Positions 27,884 through 36,289 of a stretch of DNA of 64,000 bases are shown here, piece by piece. The notes beneath the pieces are model-generated. The model did not search any database. It was not told the origin of the DNA and saw nothing but the letters and a program-made list of their open reading frames with translations. Source of the DNA: Methylorubrum aminovorans. GTDB lineage: Bacteria > Pseudomonadota > Alphaproteobacteria > Rhizobiales > Beijerinckiaceae. The first letter of the stretch is position 1. Every line of letters starts with the position of its first letter. The position numbers and the translations under genes were made by a program. Where the stretch lies: NCBI RefSeq assembly GCF_022179725.1, contig NZ_BPRC01000002.1, forward strand, positions 1 to 64,000, given 5' to 3'.

Positions 27884-27918
27884 TCGCGTTCTGGGGTTGG
27901 GTGCCCTACGTCTGATCT
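27884..27918 (+). pseudogene. Second decayed methyltransferase 3' end
   Basis: TTTGCTTCGCGTTCTGGGGT and TGGGTGCCCTACGTCTGAT match the C-terminal GFAFRGWVAYA codons and stop of the 21467 gene with small indels. It directly follows repeat R2, just as R2 copy 1 precedes the intact gene. Confidence 0.55.
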
Positions 27919-28096
27919 TCGCTGCCGGCCCGAAGCGGAACCTCTTGCGGTTTCAAGGAGGACGCCATAACCTTCGGAATGGCCTCAGGATAGGCCCACG
28001 GTCCGCGTGAAGGGCACAGCCCATTCGACGTTCTCCGATACCTCCTGACTTCCTGCCCAAAAACGCGGACATGGGCGCTGAGGAAGGAAGGATTCT

Positions 28097-29011
28097 ATGG
28101 CCGTTTCTGTCCGGTCCAGTGTCGCCGACGTGCGTCCGCTCCCTGAGCGTCCGAGCCTCGAACACCTTCGTAACGAAGCTAAATCGCGGCTCAAGTTCCT
28201 TCGTGCTTCTGATCCAACAGCACAACTATCGACCGCTCAACTTGAAATCGCGCGAGCATATGGCTTTCCAAGCTGGCGGCGACTGCACGCCGAGGTAACA
28301 AGACTTTCGAGTTCGCCTGTATTCGAGAACGCTCTGACTAAATCCGAGCGCCTCAGAATAGAGCAAGCTCTTTCAAGGCAGGAAGTTGCCATCGATCCCG
28401 CAATATTGGATGGGTATGTTGGATATTATGAATTAAATCAAAAATCTATCATATCGGTGCAGCGTGAAGGAAACGAACTCATAGCGCGCTTAACAGGGCA
28501 GACATTCCTGTCCCTCGCGCCCGAAAGCAATTCCAAATTCTTCTACCGAAACTCGCATATTTGCGCGCAACTCAGCTTCATTACGGGTATCGAAGGAATA
28601 GCGACGACCGTGACCTTGCACCAAAATGGGTGGGAGCAGACGGCAGGTCGTGTAGAAGAAGATCGAGCAAAGTTCGTCGAGAGGCTTCGAGAAGAGCGCC
28701 AAGCCGCCAGTGAGCCACTGCCGGGTAGTGAAGATGCCCTCCGCCGCCTCATCGAGCTTACACGAACTGGAACCCCAGATTATGCGTTGATGAGCGAAAG
28801 GCTGGCTCATTTTTTCAAGGAGCAACTTCGCGACAACATGCGAGCGATGCAAGCTTGGGGCGATGTAATTTCGATCAAATTTCTCGGAGTCTCTAAAACT
28901 GACGACAGCGACATTTTCGAGGTAGATTTTGCGGCAGCACGCACTGAATGGCGTCTGACCATGGCGGGGCCGGAGAAAATCGGCACTGCCAGCATCCGCG
29001 TCTTACCCTGA
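28097..29011 (+). CDS. Unknown protein with ankyrin-associated N-terminus and DUF3471-like segment
   Basis: 304 residues. Residues 18-68 (PSLEHLRNEAKSRLKFL...TAQLEIARAYGFPSWRRLHAEV) match the short module often preceding ankyrin repeats in alphaproteobacteria, but no ankyrin repeats follow. Residues about 98-180 (DPAILDGYVGYYEL...RLTGQ) resemble DUF3471, a domain appended to beta-lactamase-like proteins. The C-terminal 100 residues are unassigned. GGAAGGA precedes ATG 28097. Probably cytoplasmic. Confidence 0.6.
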   Translation: MAVSVRSSVADVRPLPERPSLEHLRNEAKSRLKFLRASDPTAQLSTAQLEIARAYGFPSWRRLHAEVTRLSSSPVFENALTKSERLRIEQALSRQEVAIDPAILDGYVGYYELNQKSIISVQREGNELIARLTGQTFLSLAPESNSKFFYRNSHICAQLSFITGIEGIATTVTLHQNGWEQTAGRVEEDRAKFVERLREERQAASEPLPGSEDALRRLIELTRTGTPDYALMSERLAHFFKEQLRDNMRAMQAWGDVISIKFLGVSKTDDSDIFEVDFAAARTEWRLTMAGPEKIGTASIRVLP

Positions 29012-29255
29012 CCGCCCCCACACTCACATCATCTAGAACGCGACGGACGTATACTCCTCTGTCGCGTTTTATCGACTGGATTTGGCCCCCGTATCACTCC
29101 GAGCAATTTTCTAATTGTGCGTTGATGAACGTCGGAAAGACGACGGCTTTACCTATAATCCGAGGCCGCCGTACCGACCCAAAGTAGGCGTCTGAGATAT
29201 GCTACCAGCCATCTTGTAGGGAAATGGCTGTCACGGGCAGGAGTGCTACGAAGCT

Positions 29256-29936
29256 ATGATCGACGCTGTTCTCTTCGACCTGGACGAAACTCTGCTGGAT
29301 CGCACTACCTCCCTCAAGGCGTTCCTGAGAGACCAGTTCGAGCGGCACGCCGATCATCTGGGCCAAGTTCAGCCAGCCGAGTGGTGCGCCCGGTTCCTCG
29401 TCTTGGACCGGCGCGGACACGTCCATAAGTCCGTAGTCTATCCTCGCATACTGGATGAGTTCGGTGGGCGGGCCGAGCACGCTGACATCTTGCTTTCGGA
29501 CTACCGCGCTCACTGCGCGAGATTCGCACAGCCGTTCGGCGGGATGAGGGCGGTTCTGCGGGAAATGCGGGCACAGGGGCTTGCCCTCGGTATTGTGACG
29601 AATGGTGAGACCGAGTTCCAGTCGAGGCATATCGAAGCGCTCGAACTGGACAGGCTGGTCGATGCTGTCCTTATCTCGGAGCGGGAAGCGTTACGGAAGC
29701 CGGATGCGGCCCTGTTTCTCCGAGCAGCGACGGCTTGTAGGACCGAGCCGTCACGTTGCTTGTTCGTCGGCGACAACCCCATGGCCGACGTTCTCGGCGC
29801 TCACGCGGTGGGCATGAGAACCGCTTGGTTTCGTAGGACCGCTGAGTGGCCGCCAGATGCTCCTTCCAACCCAGGGGCCAGCATCGACCATCTTTCGGAA
29901 GTTTTATCGCTGGTGCGCCCACAAGCTGCGGAGTGA
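29256..29936 (+). CDS. HAD-family hydrolase (phosphatase)
   Basis: 226 residues. Motif I DAVLFDLDETLLD, motif II GIVTNGE, the motif III Lys in ALRKPDAALF and motif IV LFVGDNPMADVLGA are all intact. It matches the HAD-IA phosphatases of the YjjG type. The substrate is probably a small phosphomonoester such as a nucleotide or sugar phosphate. CAGGAG lies upstream of ATG 29256. It is convergent with metG. Confidence 0.85.
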   Translation: MIDAVLFDLDETLLDRTTSLKAFLRDQFERHADHLGQVQPAEWCARFLVLDRRGHVHKSVVYPRILDEFGGRAEHADILLSDYRAHCARFAQPFGGMRAVLREMRAQGLALGIVTNGETEFQSRHIEALELDRLVDAVLISEREALRKPDAALFLRAATACRTEPSRCLFVGDNPMADVLGAHAVGMRTAWFRRTAEWPPDAPSNPGASIDHLSEVLSLVRPQAAE

Positions 29937-29970
29937 AGGGTGTTGAGGCTGACAGCACTCTGCTCTCTCA

Positions 29971-31653
29971 TCACCGATACGCGAAGCTGAAATTCTCGGC
30001 GCTGAGTTTGGTTACCGGTTCGAACGAAGACGGTAGAACCAATCCCACACGTCGTTCATTGAGAAGCTGATCGGCCACATCGTCCGGCCACAGGGGCGGG
30101 GCTTCGCTCACCACTCCACCGACTGCGGTGATGGCCGAGGTCGCGAGGTTCGGAATGACGCTCCATGCTACGGTGGCGCAGACTTCGATCAGCGCCAGGG
30201 CGGTACGGGTCGCCACCGCTGCACGGGGACGGTCGCTTCGGAGCGAAGACCAGGGAGCCGCGGCCTGGACATAGGCATTCGCGCTCGCCCAGAGCGCCCG
30301 GGTCTCCGCCGCAGCGTGCCGAAACTCGCGTGCTTCATGGTGGGCGCGTATCGTGCTCACTCGTTCCTGGATGCTCACCGCGAGTGCGCGTTCGGCCTCG
30401 CCGTGCTCGCCGCCTTCGGGCACGCATCCACCGAAGGCGGTTCGAGCAAAGCGCGTCACCCGGTGCACGAGATTCCCGAACACGTCGGCGAGGTCCTTGT
30501 TCACGTCCGTTGCAAATCGCGCCGCTCGGAAATCCACGTCGGCGCTCTCGGGCGCGTTCGCGATCAGCCACCAGCGCCAAAGGTCGGCGGGTAGCGCGTC
30601 GAGCGCGGCCTCGCAGGATAGGCCACGCCCCTGGCTCGTCGAGAACTTGCCGCCCTCGTGCGTGAGCCAGTGAAAGCCCTTAATCACGTCCACCGTTCGC
30701 CAGGGCTCCCCAGAGCCCAGTAAGGTGCCAGGGAAGCTGACGGCATGGAACGGCACATTGTCCTTGCCGAGGAACTGCACGTAGCCACTCCCGCGGGCAG
30801 CCTCGTCCCACCACCAGTCTCGCCAGTCGCGCCCCTGAGCGGCGGCCCAATCCTGAGTCGCGGCGATGTAGGCGATGGGCGCATCGAACCAGACGTAGAA
30901 CACCTTGCCCTCGAACCCGGGCCGCGGCACCGGCACGCCCCAGGCGAGGTCTCGCGTGATGCAGCGGTCCTTGAGGTCAGCGGTCAGCCAGCTTCGGGCG
31001 AGGGAGGTGACGAAGGGCGGCCAGCCCGAGCGAGTGTTGAGCCAACTGTTCAGCCGGTCCACAAGCGCTGACTGGCATAGGAATAGGTGCCGGCTCTCGC
31101 GCACCTCCAACCGGTTGTCGCCGGACAGCGCTGAGCGCGGTGCGATCAGGTCCACAGGATCGAGCAGAGTGCCGCAGGCATCGCACTGGTCGCCCCGCGC
31201 CTCGGCAGCGCCGCAGTGCGGGCAGGTGCCTCGCACATAGCGGTCGGGCAGGTAGCGACCATCCGCGGATGACCAGACCTGCGGAACGACCCGCTCGTCG
31301 ATCAGTCCGGCAGCGTCAAGGCGGCGGTAGAAGTGTTGGGTCAGCGCGTGGTTGCTGGGTGAGGACGAGCGGCCGAAGTGGTCGAAGCTGAGACCGAATC
31401 GGCGATAGACCTCTGCCTGCCGGTCGTGCTCGTGGTTGCAGAAGCTGCGGGGGTCGAGACCGACCTGGGCGGCCGCGATCTCGGTAGGGGTGCCGTGCTC
31501 GTCTGTGGCGCAGACGAAGAGCACCTCACTGCCTATCTGGCGATGGAAGCGGGCGTGCACGTCGGCGGGGAGGAGGGAGCCAACGAGATTGCCGAGGTGC
31601 TTGGCACCGCTGACGTAGGGCAAGGCGCTGGTGATGAGAATGCGGCGCGACAT
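29971..31653 (-). CDS. metG: Methionyl-tRNA synthetase, accessory (mobile) copy
   Basis: 560 residues, class I synthetase that charges tRNA-Met. The HIGH-type motif reads HLGN at residues 19-22. The zinc knuckle CPHCGAAEARGDQCDACG is intact. The KMSKS loop reads KFSTS (EGGKFSTSQGRG), as in some divergent MetRS. An anticodon-binding helical domain is present but no C-terminal tRNA-binding OB domain. ATG 31653 was chosen by the family start SRRILITSALPYVSG. A housekeeping copy is expected elsewhere, so this one may resist a MetRS inhibitor. Confidence 0.88.
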   Translation of the reverse strand: MSRRILITSALPYVSGAKHLGNLVGSLLPADVHARFHRQIGSEVLFVCATDEHGTPTEIAAAQVGLDPRSFCNHEHDRQAEVYRRFGLSFDHFGRSSSPSNHALTQHFYRRLDAAGLIDERVVPQVWSSADGRYLPDRYVRGTCPHCGAAEARGDQCDACGTLLDPVDLIAPRSALSGDNRLEVRESRHLFLCQSALVDRLNSWLNTRSGWPPFVTSLARSWLTADLKDRCITRDLAWGVPVPRPGFEGKVFYVWFDAPIAYIAATQDWAAAQGRDWRDWWWDEAARGSGYVQFLGKDNVPFHAVSFPGTLLGSGEPWRTVDVIKGFHWLTHEGGKFSTSQGRGLSCEAALDALPADLWRWWLIANAPESADVDFRAARFATDVNKDLADVFGNLVHRVTRFARTAFGGCVPEGGEHGEAERALAVSIQERVSTIRAHHEAREFRHAAAETRALWASANAYVQAAAPWSSLRSDRPRAAVATRTALALIEVCATVAWSVIPNLATSAITAVGGVVSEAPPLWPDDVADQLLNERRVGLVLPSSFEPVTKLSAENFSFAYR

Positions 31654-31685
31654 GGGAAGCGTCCCGTATGAAGGGAGTGGATGCG

Positions 31686-31740
31686 CCGAACCCGCAAACA
31701 AAAAAGCCCTCGCGCGCGGCACGAGAAGGGCTGGGTTCGG
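31686..31740 (-). promoter_or_regulatory. Attenuator-like leader structure upstream of metG
   Basis: On the minus strand, CCGAACCC precedes a hairpin (AGCCC...CTCG / CGAG...GGGCT) followed by six T and then GGGTTCGG, which can pair with the first segment. This is a rho-independent terminator in the 5' leader, 33 bases before ATG. A short Met-containing frame (two Met codons, ending in TGA) lies just upstream, as in leader-peptide attenuation. Confidence 0.55.
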
Positions 31741-31929
31741 CGCTCTCGCCTATCGCACGCTGACGCGCGTCACCCTCTCCGGCCGAACCTCGTGCGGTCG
31801 GGCCGGGTCATTCGCGGGGTGCGGGCGAGAATCGGACGCATCAGAACTGTCTACCGTGCTGATCGCGCACGATCAATGCGCGATGTCGCTTGCTCCAAAC
31901 ACTATGTCCCCTCAGCGGAGCTTAAGGTT

Positions 31930-31985
31930 AGCATCATCGCCAGGGCACGCGCTGGTGATCGAGATCACCGCCAAAGAGTGCCGGG
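31930..31985. repeat. Dispersed repeat R1, copy 2
   Basis: It matches 27618-27675: AGCATCATCGCCAGGGCACG, TGGTGATCGAGATCACC, then AGAGTGCCGGG. Confidence 0.7.
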
Positions 31986-32031
31986 ACGTATCGCGTCCGT
32001 CTCAGAAATCTTGCGAGCGGTCACCGAGCGC

Positions 32032-32140
32032 GAGGCTCGAACCATTTCGGCCCCACGACAAGCGATTCGGCGCACCCCACGGTCGGATCGGAGGCGGTGA
32101 ACTCGGAGGCCGATGAAATCACCACCTTCAACCGCGCACT
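32032..32140. repeat. Dispersed repeat R2, copy 3
   Basis: GAGGCTCGAACCATTTCGGC, then GCGGTGAACTCGGAGGCCGA and TGAAATCACCACCTTCAACC. It ends close to the stop codon of the helicase gene on the opposite strand. Confidence 0.65.
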
Positions 32141-32147
32141 TTCAACA

Positions 32148-33668
32148 TCATGTCCCCGGCGTGCCATTTCGCTGATGTTCGTCTTTCCGCGGTCGCCCGC
32201 GCCGACGGTAGGTTCCCGCCGCGATCTTCTCCTCACGGGCTGCGATGCGCCGCTGCTCGCCTCGGGCACGGTCCCTGGCCTTCTTCCGTGCTACTCGATC
32301 ACCGAGCGCTTCTGGACCTATCTTCGATCCGGCACCGCGGTCGTGCTTCGAGGCGGGGCGCTGCACGTCGAGAACCTCGGCCTCCACGACCGGTACGATC
32401 TCGATGTTGTTCGTGATCCCGCTCGCGCAGAGGCGGCGGCTGAGCGCCTCAGCCTGATGCCAGTCGTGCAGGTACACACGATAAGTGCCACCATATGAGG
32501 CATCGCGGATCGCTCCCCGTAGAACGAACTGAAACACATCCTCTTCTTCGCGCGCGCTCCGAATGGCCTCGTTATCGAGGCCAAGCACCTCAATCGAAGC
32601 AGCGTCGGAGTTCTGCGCCTTGTTCGAGTAGGTCATCGAACAAGCGGTGTGATGGATCAGCGAGTTCGTGCCAGCCTGCTTCGGTTGACACCTTGTTCCG
32701 TTGAAGCGGTGCCGGAAGTAGGGGACGGCAGCTTCGTTCGCCGCCCAGAACCCGTCGAATCCGATGCGCTCCAGATGCCTCGAAATCTGCACGAGGCAGT
32801 AGCTGCCTTCATCTCCCTCCCACCACGTGGTTGAGCCCGAGCACCGCGTGAAATGATGGATCAGGACGTTCGGGTGCGCCCGTGGCGTTCCGGCGGACAC
32901 GTTCATTTCGACAACCTCAACCCGCTCAGCATCGAACTTGCGGATGCTGCGGTAGGCGATGCTGTCGGAGAAGCTGGCGGCGGTCATCACCACCGACGCA
33001 CACGCCTCCAGAGTGGTGAACGACCACATCGACCACCACCGCACCGGACTACGGGATCGCCCTGCGTCGCGCCATTCCCGCAGGTCCACGAATGTGGTGC
33101 GGTTCGGGTTCGAAGCCGCCTTGCGGAAAGCGTTGAGCGTCGTGGCATCGTCCTCAACGATCTGCCGCCGGTCCAACCGAGCAACATCATCGCGATCAAC
33201 AACGCGAGCCCACGCAGTTCCTTCCACCGGTTCCAGGGCGTAGTGACGGTCGAGGCTGCTCCACGTTGCGCCGATCCGCATCGAGCCCGAAGCGATGATG
33301 TTCGGTGTTTCATCGATTCGCACGTGCCAACCAGCGATCGTACTCGGATCGAGGGTCAACAGCGCCTCGTGCGTGACGATCACGATCCGATGGTCGTCTC
33401 TGCTGGTCGCTGCACTTTCGCGAACAACATCACGCAGGCGGCGGAGCACGTCTCCACGCTGGCCCTTCTGAGCGGAATGGATCGGAATGATCTCGACGGC
33501 TTGGTCGAGGGCAGCGGCAGAGCCGCGGAGGTACACTGCTTGCTCGTCGATCAGGCTTGTGCGGGGCGAGCAGAGGAGGTAACGGCCCGGCTCAGCGATC
33601 ATCTCGTCGAGCATCTTCCGGGTCTTGCCGCAACCGGGCGCGCCAGTGAGTACATGTAGTTTCGTCAT
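32148..33668 (-). CDS. P-loop (DEAD/DEAH-like) helicase with basic AT-hook-like tail
   Basis: 506 residues from ATG 33668. Walker A GAPGCGKT (9-16) and a DExx-type Walker B (HVRIDETPNI, about 127) fit a superfamily 2/phage-type helicase. A motif resembling motif III/TAS (VVMTAASFSD) follows. The C-terminus is very basic and ends RRRGRPRKDEHQ, an AT-hook-like GRP core that should bind DNA. No primase or nuclease is adjacent. It may process the element's DNA or belong to a defence gene. The specific family was not recognised. Confidence 0.65.
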   Translation of the reverse strand: MTKLHVLTGAPGCGKTRKMLDEMIAEPGRYLLCSPRTSLIDEQAVYLRGSAAALDQAVEIIPIHSAQKGQRGDVLRRLRDVVRESAATSRDDHRIVIVTHEALLTLDPSTIAGWHVRIDETPNIIASGSMRIGATWSSLDRHYALEPVEGTAWARVVDRDDVARLDRRQIVEDDATTLNAFRKAASNPNRTTFVDLREWRDAGRSRSPVRWWSMWSFTTLEACASVVMTAASFSDSIAYRSIRKFDAERVEVVEMNVSAGTPRAHPNVLIHHFTRCSGSTTWWEGDEGSYCLVQISRHLERIGFDGFWAANEAAVPYFRHRFNGTRCQPKQAGTNSLIHHTACSMTYSNKAQNSDAASIEVLGLDNEAIRSAREEEDVFQFVLRGAIRDASYGGTYRVYLHDWHQAEALSRRLCASGITNNIEIVPVVEAEVLDVQRPASKHDRGAGSKIGPEALGDRVARKKARDRARGEQRRIAAREEKIAAGTYRRRGRPRKDEHQRNGTPGT

Positions 33669-34516
33669 CGAATATTGCCTTAATAAATGCGTCCGCTGCA
33701 TGTTTATAAAGAAGAAGGTGGACGGATTTATTTCTACAGTACATCAAGGACGAGGACCAAATTCAATCTTCGACTCGATGAAGCACGGCGTGTGAAGCGC
33801 TTGAGCGTAGCGAAAGAGCGAAGCAACGACGGCTTCATCACGATGGGGCGGCTTCGTCCGCCCCTCGTCCTCATTGGCGGCAATCGCTCGACGTAGGTGA
33901 TGTTGTTATCCCCATAGGAGACGGCGCTCGCCGCGCTGACGCGCGCGATCCCCGTACCGGCCCGGCTCTCGACGCGTGCGAACGCTGACGCGCTTCGCTC
34001 ACTCGTCGCCGACCGGCGAGCGGTTGAGGTTGTTGTTCGAGGTGATCTCTTTCCCCGAGGTGAAGAAGTTCTTCTCCTCGACGCTCACCCTATGACACCG
34101 CTGCCGCAGGCAGCCCAAACATGCGGCGGACGGCGTTGTCTCCCGGTGATGATACGAGGAGGTTGACGCTCACGTCGCGAAGCTCCGATTTCGCCACCAC
34201 GGGCGGAACGCTCTTCTACCGGTGGCTTCGCTCCCAATGCCAACCCGTTTCGCTGTGCCGACGATGGTCCACCGGTCTGGTTCCTCGATCGCAGCGAGCA
34301 TCTATGTTCGTAGATCGACCGTTTCGGTATGGCGGGCATGGAGGTGGCTTCTGTCGGCCTCACCTCTGGACGTTTAGCGCGTCCTCACGATGCAGAATTC
34401 ATCCTAAGATACATGCGCGAAGGACCGAAGCTGAGTAGATTCGAACTCGATCAGACGTAAAATTTTAAGCAAATCCAATCGATAGTCGTTTCTGATCGAT
34501 GACAGGAGATTCGCAG
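33669..34516. other. Long stretch without a supported gene
   Basis: A 69-codon plus-strand frame (33687-33896, RPLHVYKEEGGRIYFYSTSR...) has some protein character but no clear ribosome binding site. Segment 34020-34080 (GGTTGAGGTTGTTGTTCGAG) resembles 19670-19695, suggesting another dispersed repeat. The rest shows nothing. Confidence 0.35.
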
Positions 34517-34723
34517 GTGTCCAAATTCGTTTATGGAGCCCTGTCCTTTGCCAGCGGAGCATTGTTGATGCTGTATGTTGCTAAACTTGCGCAAGCAGCA
34601 AACGGACTTGGCCGCTCGGTCTCGCAAACCATCATCAACGAGAACTGGCAAATTACGTTGTCAGCGGCCGTAATGATGGTCGCTGGATACCAGATGATGC
34701 TCAAGGCCAAAAAGTCAGTTTAG
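34517..34723 (+). CDS. Small membrane protein
   Basis: 68 residues. GTG 34517 was chosen over ATG 34499 because CAGGAG sits 8 bases before it. Two membrane segments (about 5-22 and 41-59) flank a short loop. Function unknown. Confidence 0.5.
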   Translation: MSKFVYGALSFASGALLMLYVAKLAQAANGLGRSVSQTIINENWQITLSAAVMMVAGYQMMLKAKKSV

Positions 34724-35014
34724 AGCTTCAAATTCAATTACTTTCAGAGCCTTCGGCCGCAAGTCCCGGCGAGCATACGCACTGCTGTCGGGAGGAACTT
34801 TTTGGGTGGATTGGTTTCGAGGCAATCGCGATCAGTTGCGTCGATGATGGTATCTAGGATGAGAGACGGCCTACCAATCTAGTGGTCCAAATCCGGCGCT
34901 TGGTACCGACAGTGAGGGGGGGGCTTGCGACCCATCCCGGACTAACGTTACGTCCGCTTCCGGGCCATCGTCTCGGCATATAGCTTGGTTATCGCAATGC
35001 AAATTGACAATCAA
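34724..35014. other. Intergenic region
   Basis: Between convergent genes. No gene or clear hairpin was seen. Confidence 0.4.
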
Positions 35015-35623
35015 TCATTCGTAAATCTGCGGTAAAACTCGGAGCTTGTTCAATATCTCTTCCGTAGTCCGCAAAACCGGCACAGGATCGGGATGGTCTA
35101 TAGTACTTAGATTGAGCGTAACTTGTGCGGAGTAAAAACGTCCTATGATCCGATAAAGGTTCGTCGGACCATTCACTGTCTTCAAAGGACCTGTGTAAAT
35201 AATAATTGTATATTCACCGAAAAATATTGGTCCAACCCTTGCTCCTGATTTTAGAAGAGCCTTCTCTCCTTCTGTTCTATGTGGATTGTCGCTGATATAA
35301 ATAGTTGTCATCTCCGGCCCAAAAGGGCTACCATCTGGGTAGCGCTTCAGGAAGAGATGCTGCGCTAAAAACGGTTGTGTTGCCTGCTCACTGCAATAGT
35401 GACGCAACTCTAGCTCTCTGCGAATTTTTTCTTGTCCTTCAAGTTCTTGAATATCTGGTTGCATAGCACTCGGTATTGAAAGCGTGATGCCACTAACAAG
35501 GACCTCTACTACTTGCAATGGTGTGCACGGGCCGTCATAATTGGGCCGAAGCGGAGGCGTTAGCAACGCCGCAACGATGGACGCGCATAAGAGCAATGCA
35601 AACAGGCCAAGGATCGTTCTCAT
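35015..35623 (-). CDS. Membrane-anchored protein, unknown function
   Basis: 202 residues from ATG 35623. An N-terminal hydrophobic anchor or signal (RTILGLFALLLCASIVAALL) is followed by an extracytoplasmic domain with two cysteines. Codon use is AT-richer than its neighbours, suggesting separate acquisition. No family was recognised. The longer upstream frame is poorly supported. Confidence 0.55.
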   Translation of the reverse strand: MRTILGLFALLLCASIVAALLTPPLRPNYDGPCTPLQVVEVLVSGITLSIPSAMQPDIQELEGQEKIRRELELRHYCSEQATQPFLAQHLFLKRYPDGSPFGPEMTTIYISDNPHRTEGEKALLKSGARVGPIFFGEYTIIIYTGPLKTVNGPTNLYRIIGRFYSAQVTLNLSTIDHPDPVPVLRTTEEILNKLRVLPQIYE

Positions 35624-35810
35624 TGCGCATTTCGTAGGGCTAGGACGATCACCCGCGCCCTCTCTCCAGTAGCCTGATCGGGTTTGAGCGACCCTGAGAG
35701 GTCCGCTTCCCACGATCAAGGTGATGACTGCTTACCACCCGCTGCTGACCCTGCGGGTGAGTACCGAGTGTTGGATTTCGACCACTAGGTAGCGGGCGGG
35801 GTCGCAATCA

Positions 35811-36131
35811 TCATCCATACCGCCGGCCGAGAAGATCGTAAACGCGAACGTCCCGCACGATGTCTACATCAAGCTTACAAAGCTCGGCTGCGATCTCCGG
35901 CGCGACGACCTGTGCAGCCGCCGCGAGACGGTGGCGGAGGTGAGAAACGGTTCGAGGCGAAACGCGCGCGAATGCGCCAGTCCGTCGCCGGCAGTCGCGG
36001 ACAAGGTCGGGCGAACATCCGCACCAACGAATTGACGTATCACGGTCGGAAGAGCTTAGGCCGAGAGCCTGAAGCTTGTCGTTGATGATGATGAGGGATG
36101 ATCCGTACAAAAGGGACCTGCGGGAAACCAT
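35811..36131 (-). CDS. Hypothetical protein
   Basis: 106 residues, helical and basic, with the C-terminus LCKLDVDIVRDVRVYDLLGRRYG. There is no clear ribosome binding site before ATG 36131. It is divergent from the DNA methyltransferase gene. Confidence 0.4.
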   Translation of the reverse strand: MVSRRSLLYGSSLIIINDKLQALGLSSSDRDTSIRWCGCSPDLVRDCRRRTGAFARVSPRTVSHLRHRLAAAAQVVAPEIAAELCKLDVDIVRDVRVYDLLGRRYG

Positions 36132-36289
36132 GCGGGATAATTGTATTTAGCTGTTGCTGGCGCTTCCCAAGCGGGTCGCGAAGGCGGCGATGAAAAGCGC
36201 TGTGCCGAGCACGTCGGCGTCAGCTTGGCGGTAAGCGTTTCTCGGGTATCCTGGCGGCAGTTCGCCTCCGCTCCGATCCTAGACGGTCA

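Larger units (their letters stand above)
27454..28096. other. Repeat-rich gene-free stretch
   Basis: It contains dispersed repeats R1 (27618-27675) and R2 (27727-27880) and a methyltransferase 3' remnant (27884-27918). The GGAAGGA ribosome binding site of the next gene lies at 28083-28089. Confidence 0.5.
31741..32147. other. metG leader and repeat-rich spacer
   Basis: It holds the metG promoter region and dispersed repeats R1 (31930-31985) and R2 (32032-32140). No other gene was seen. Confidence 0.5.

Noticed and set aside
21221..28096. Integron cassette array with attC sites
   Set aside because: The genes are single and same-strand, but no integron integrase and no RYYYAAC/GTTRRRY pairs of the right layout are visible.
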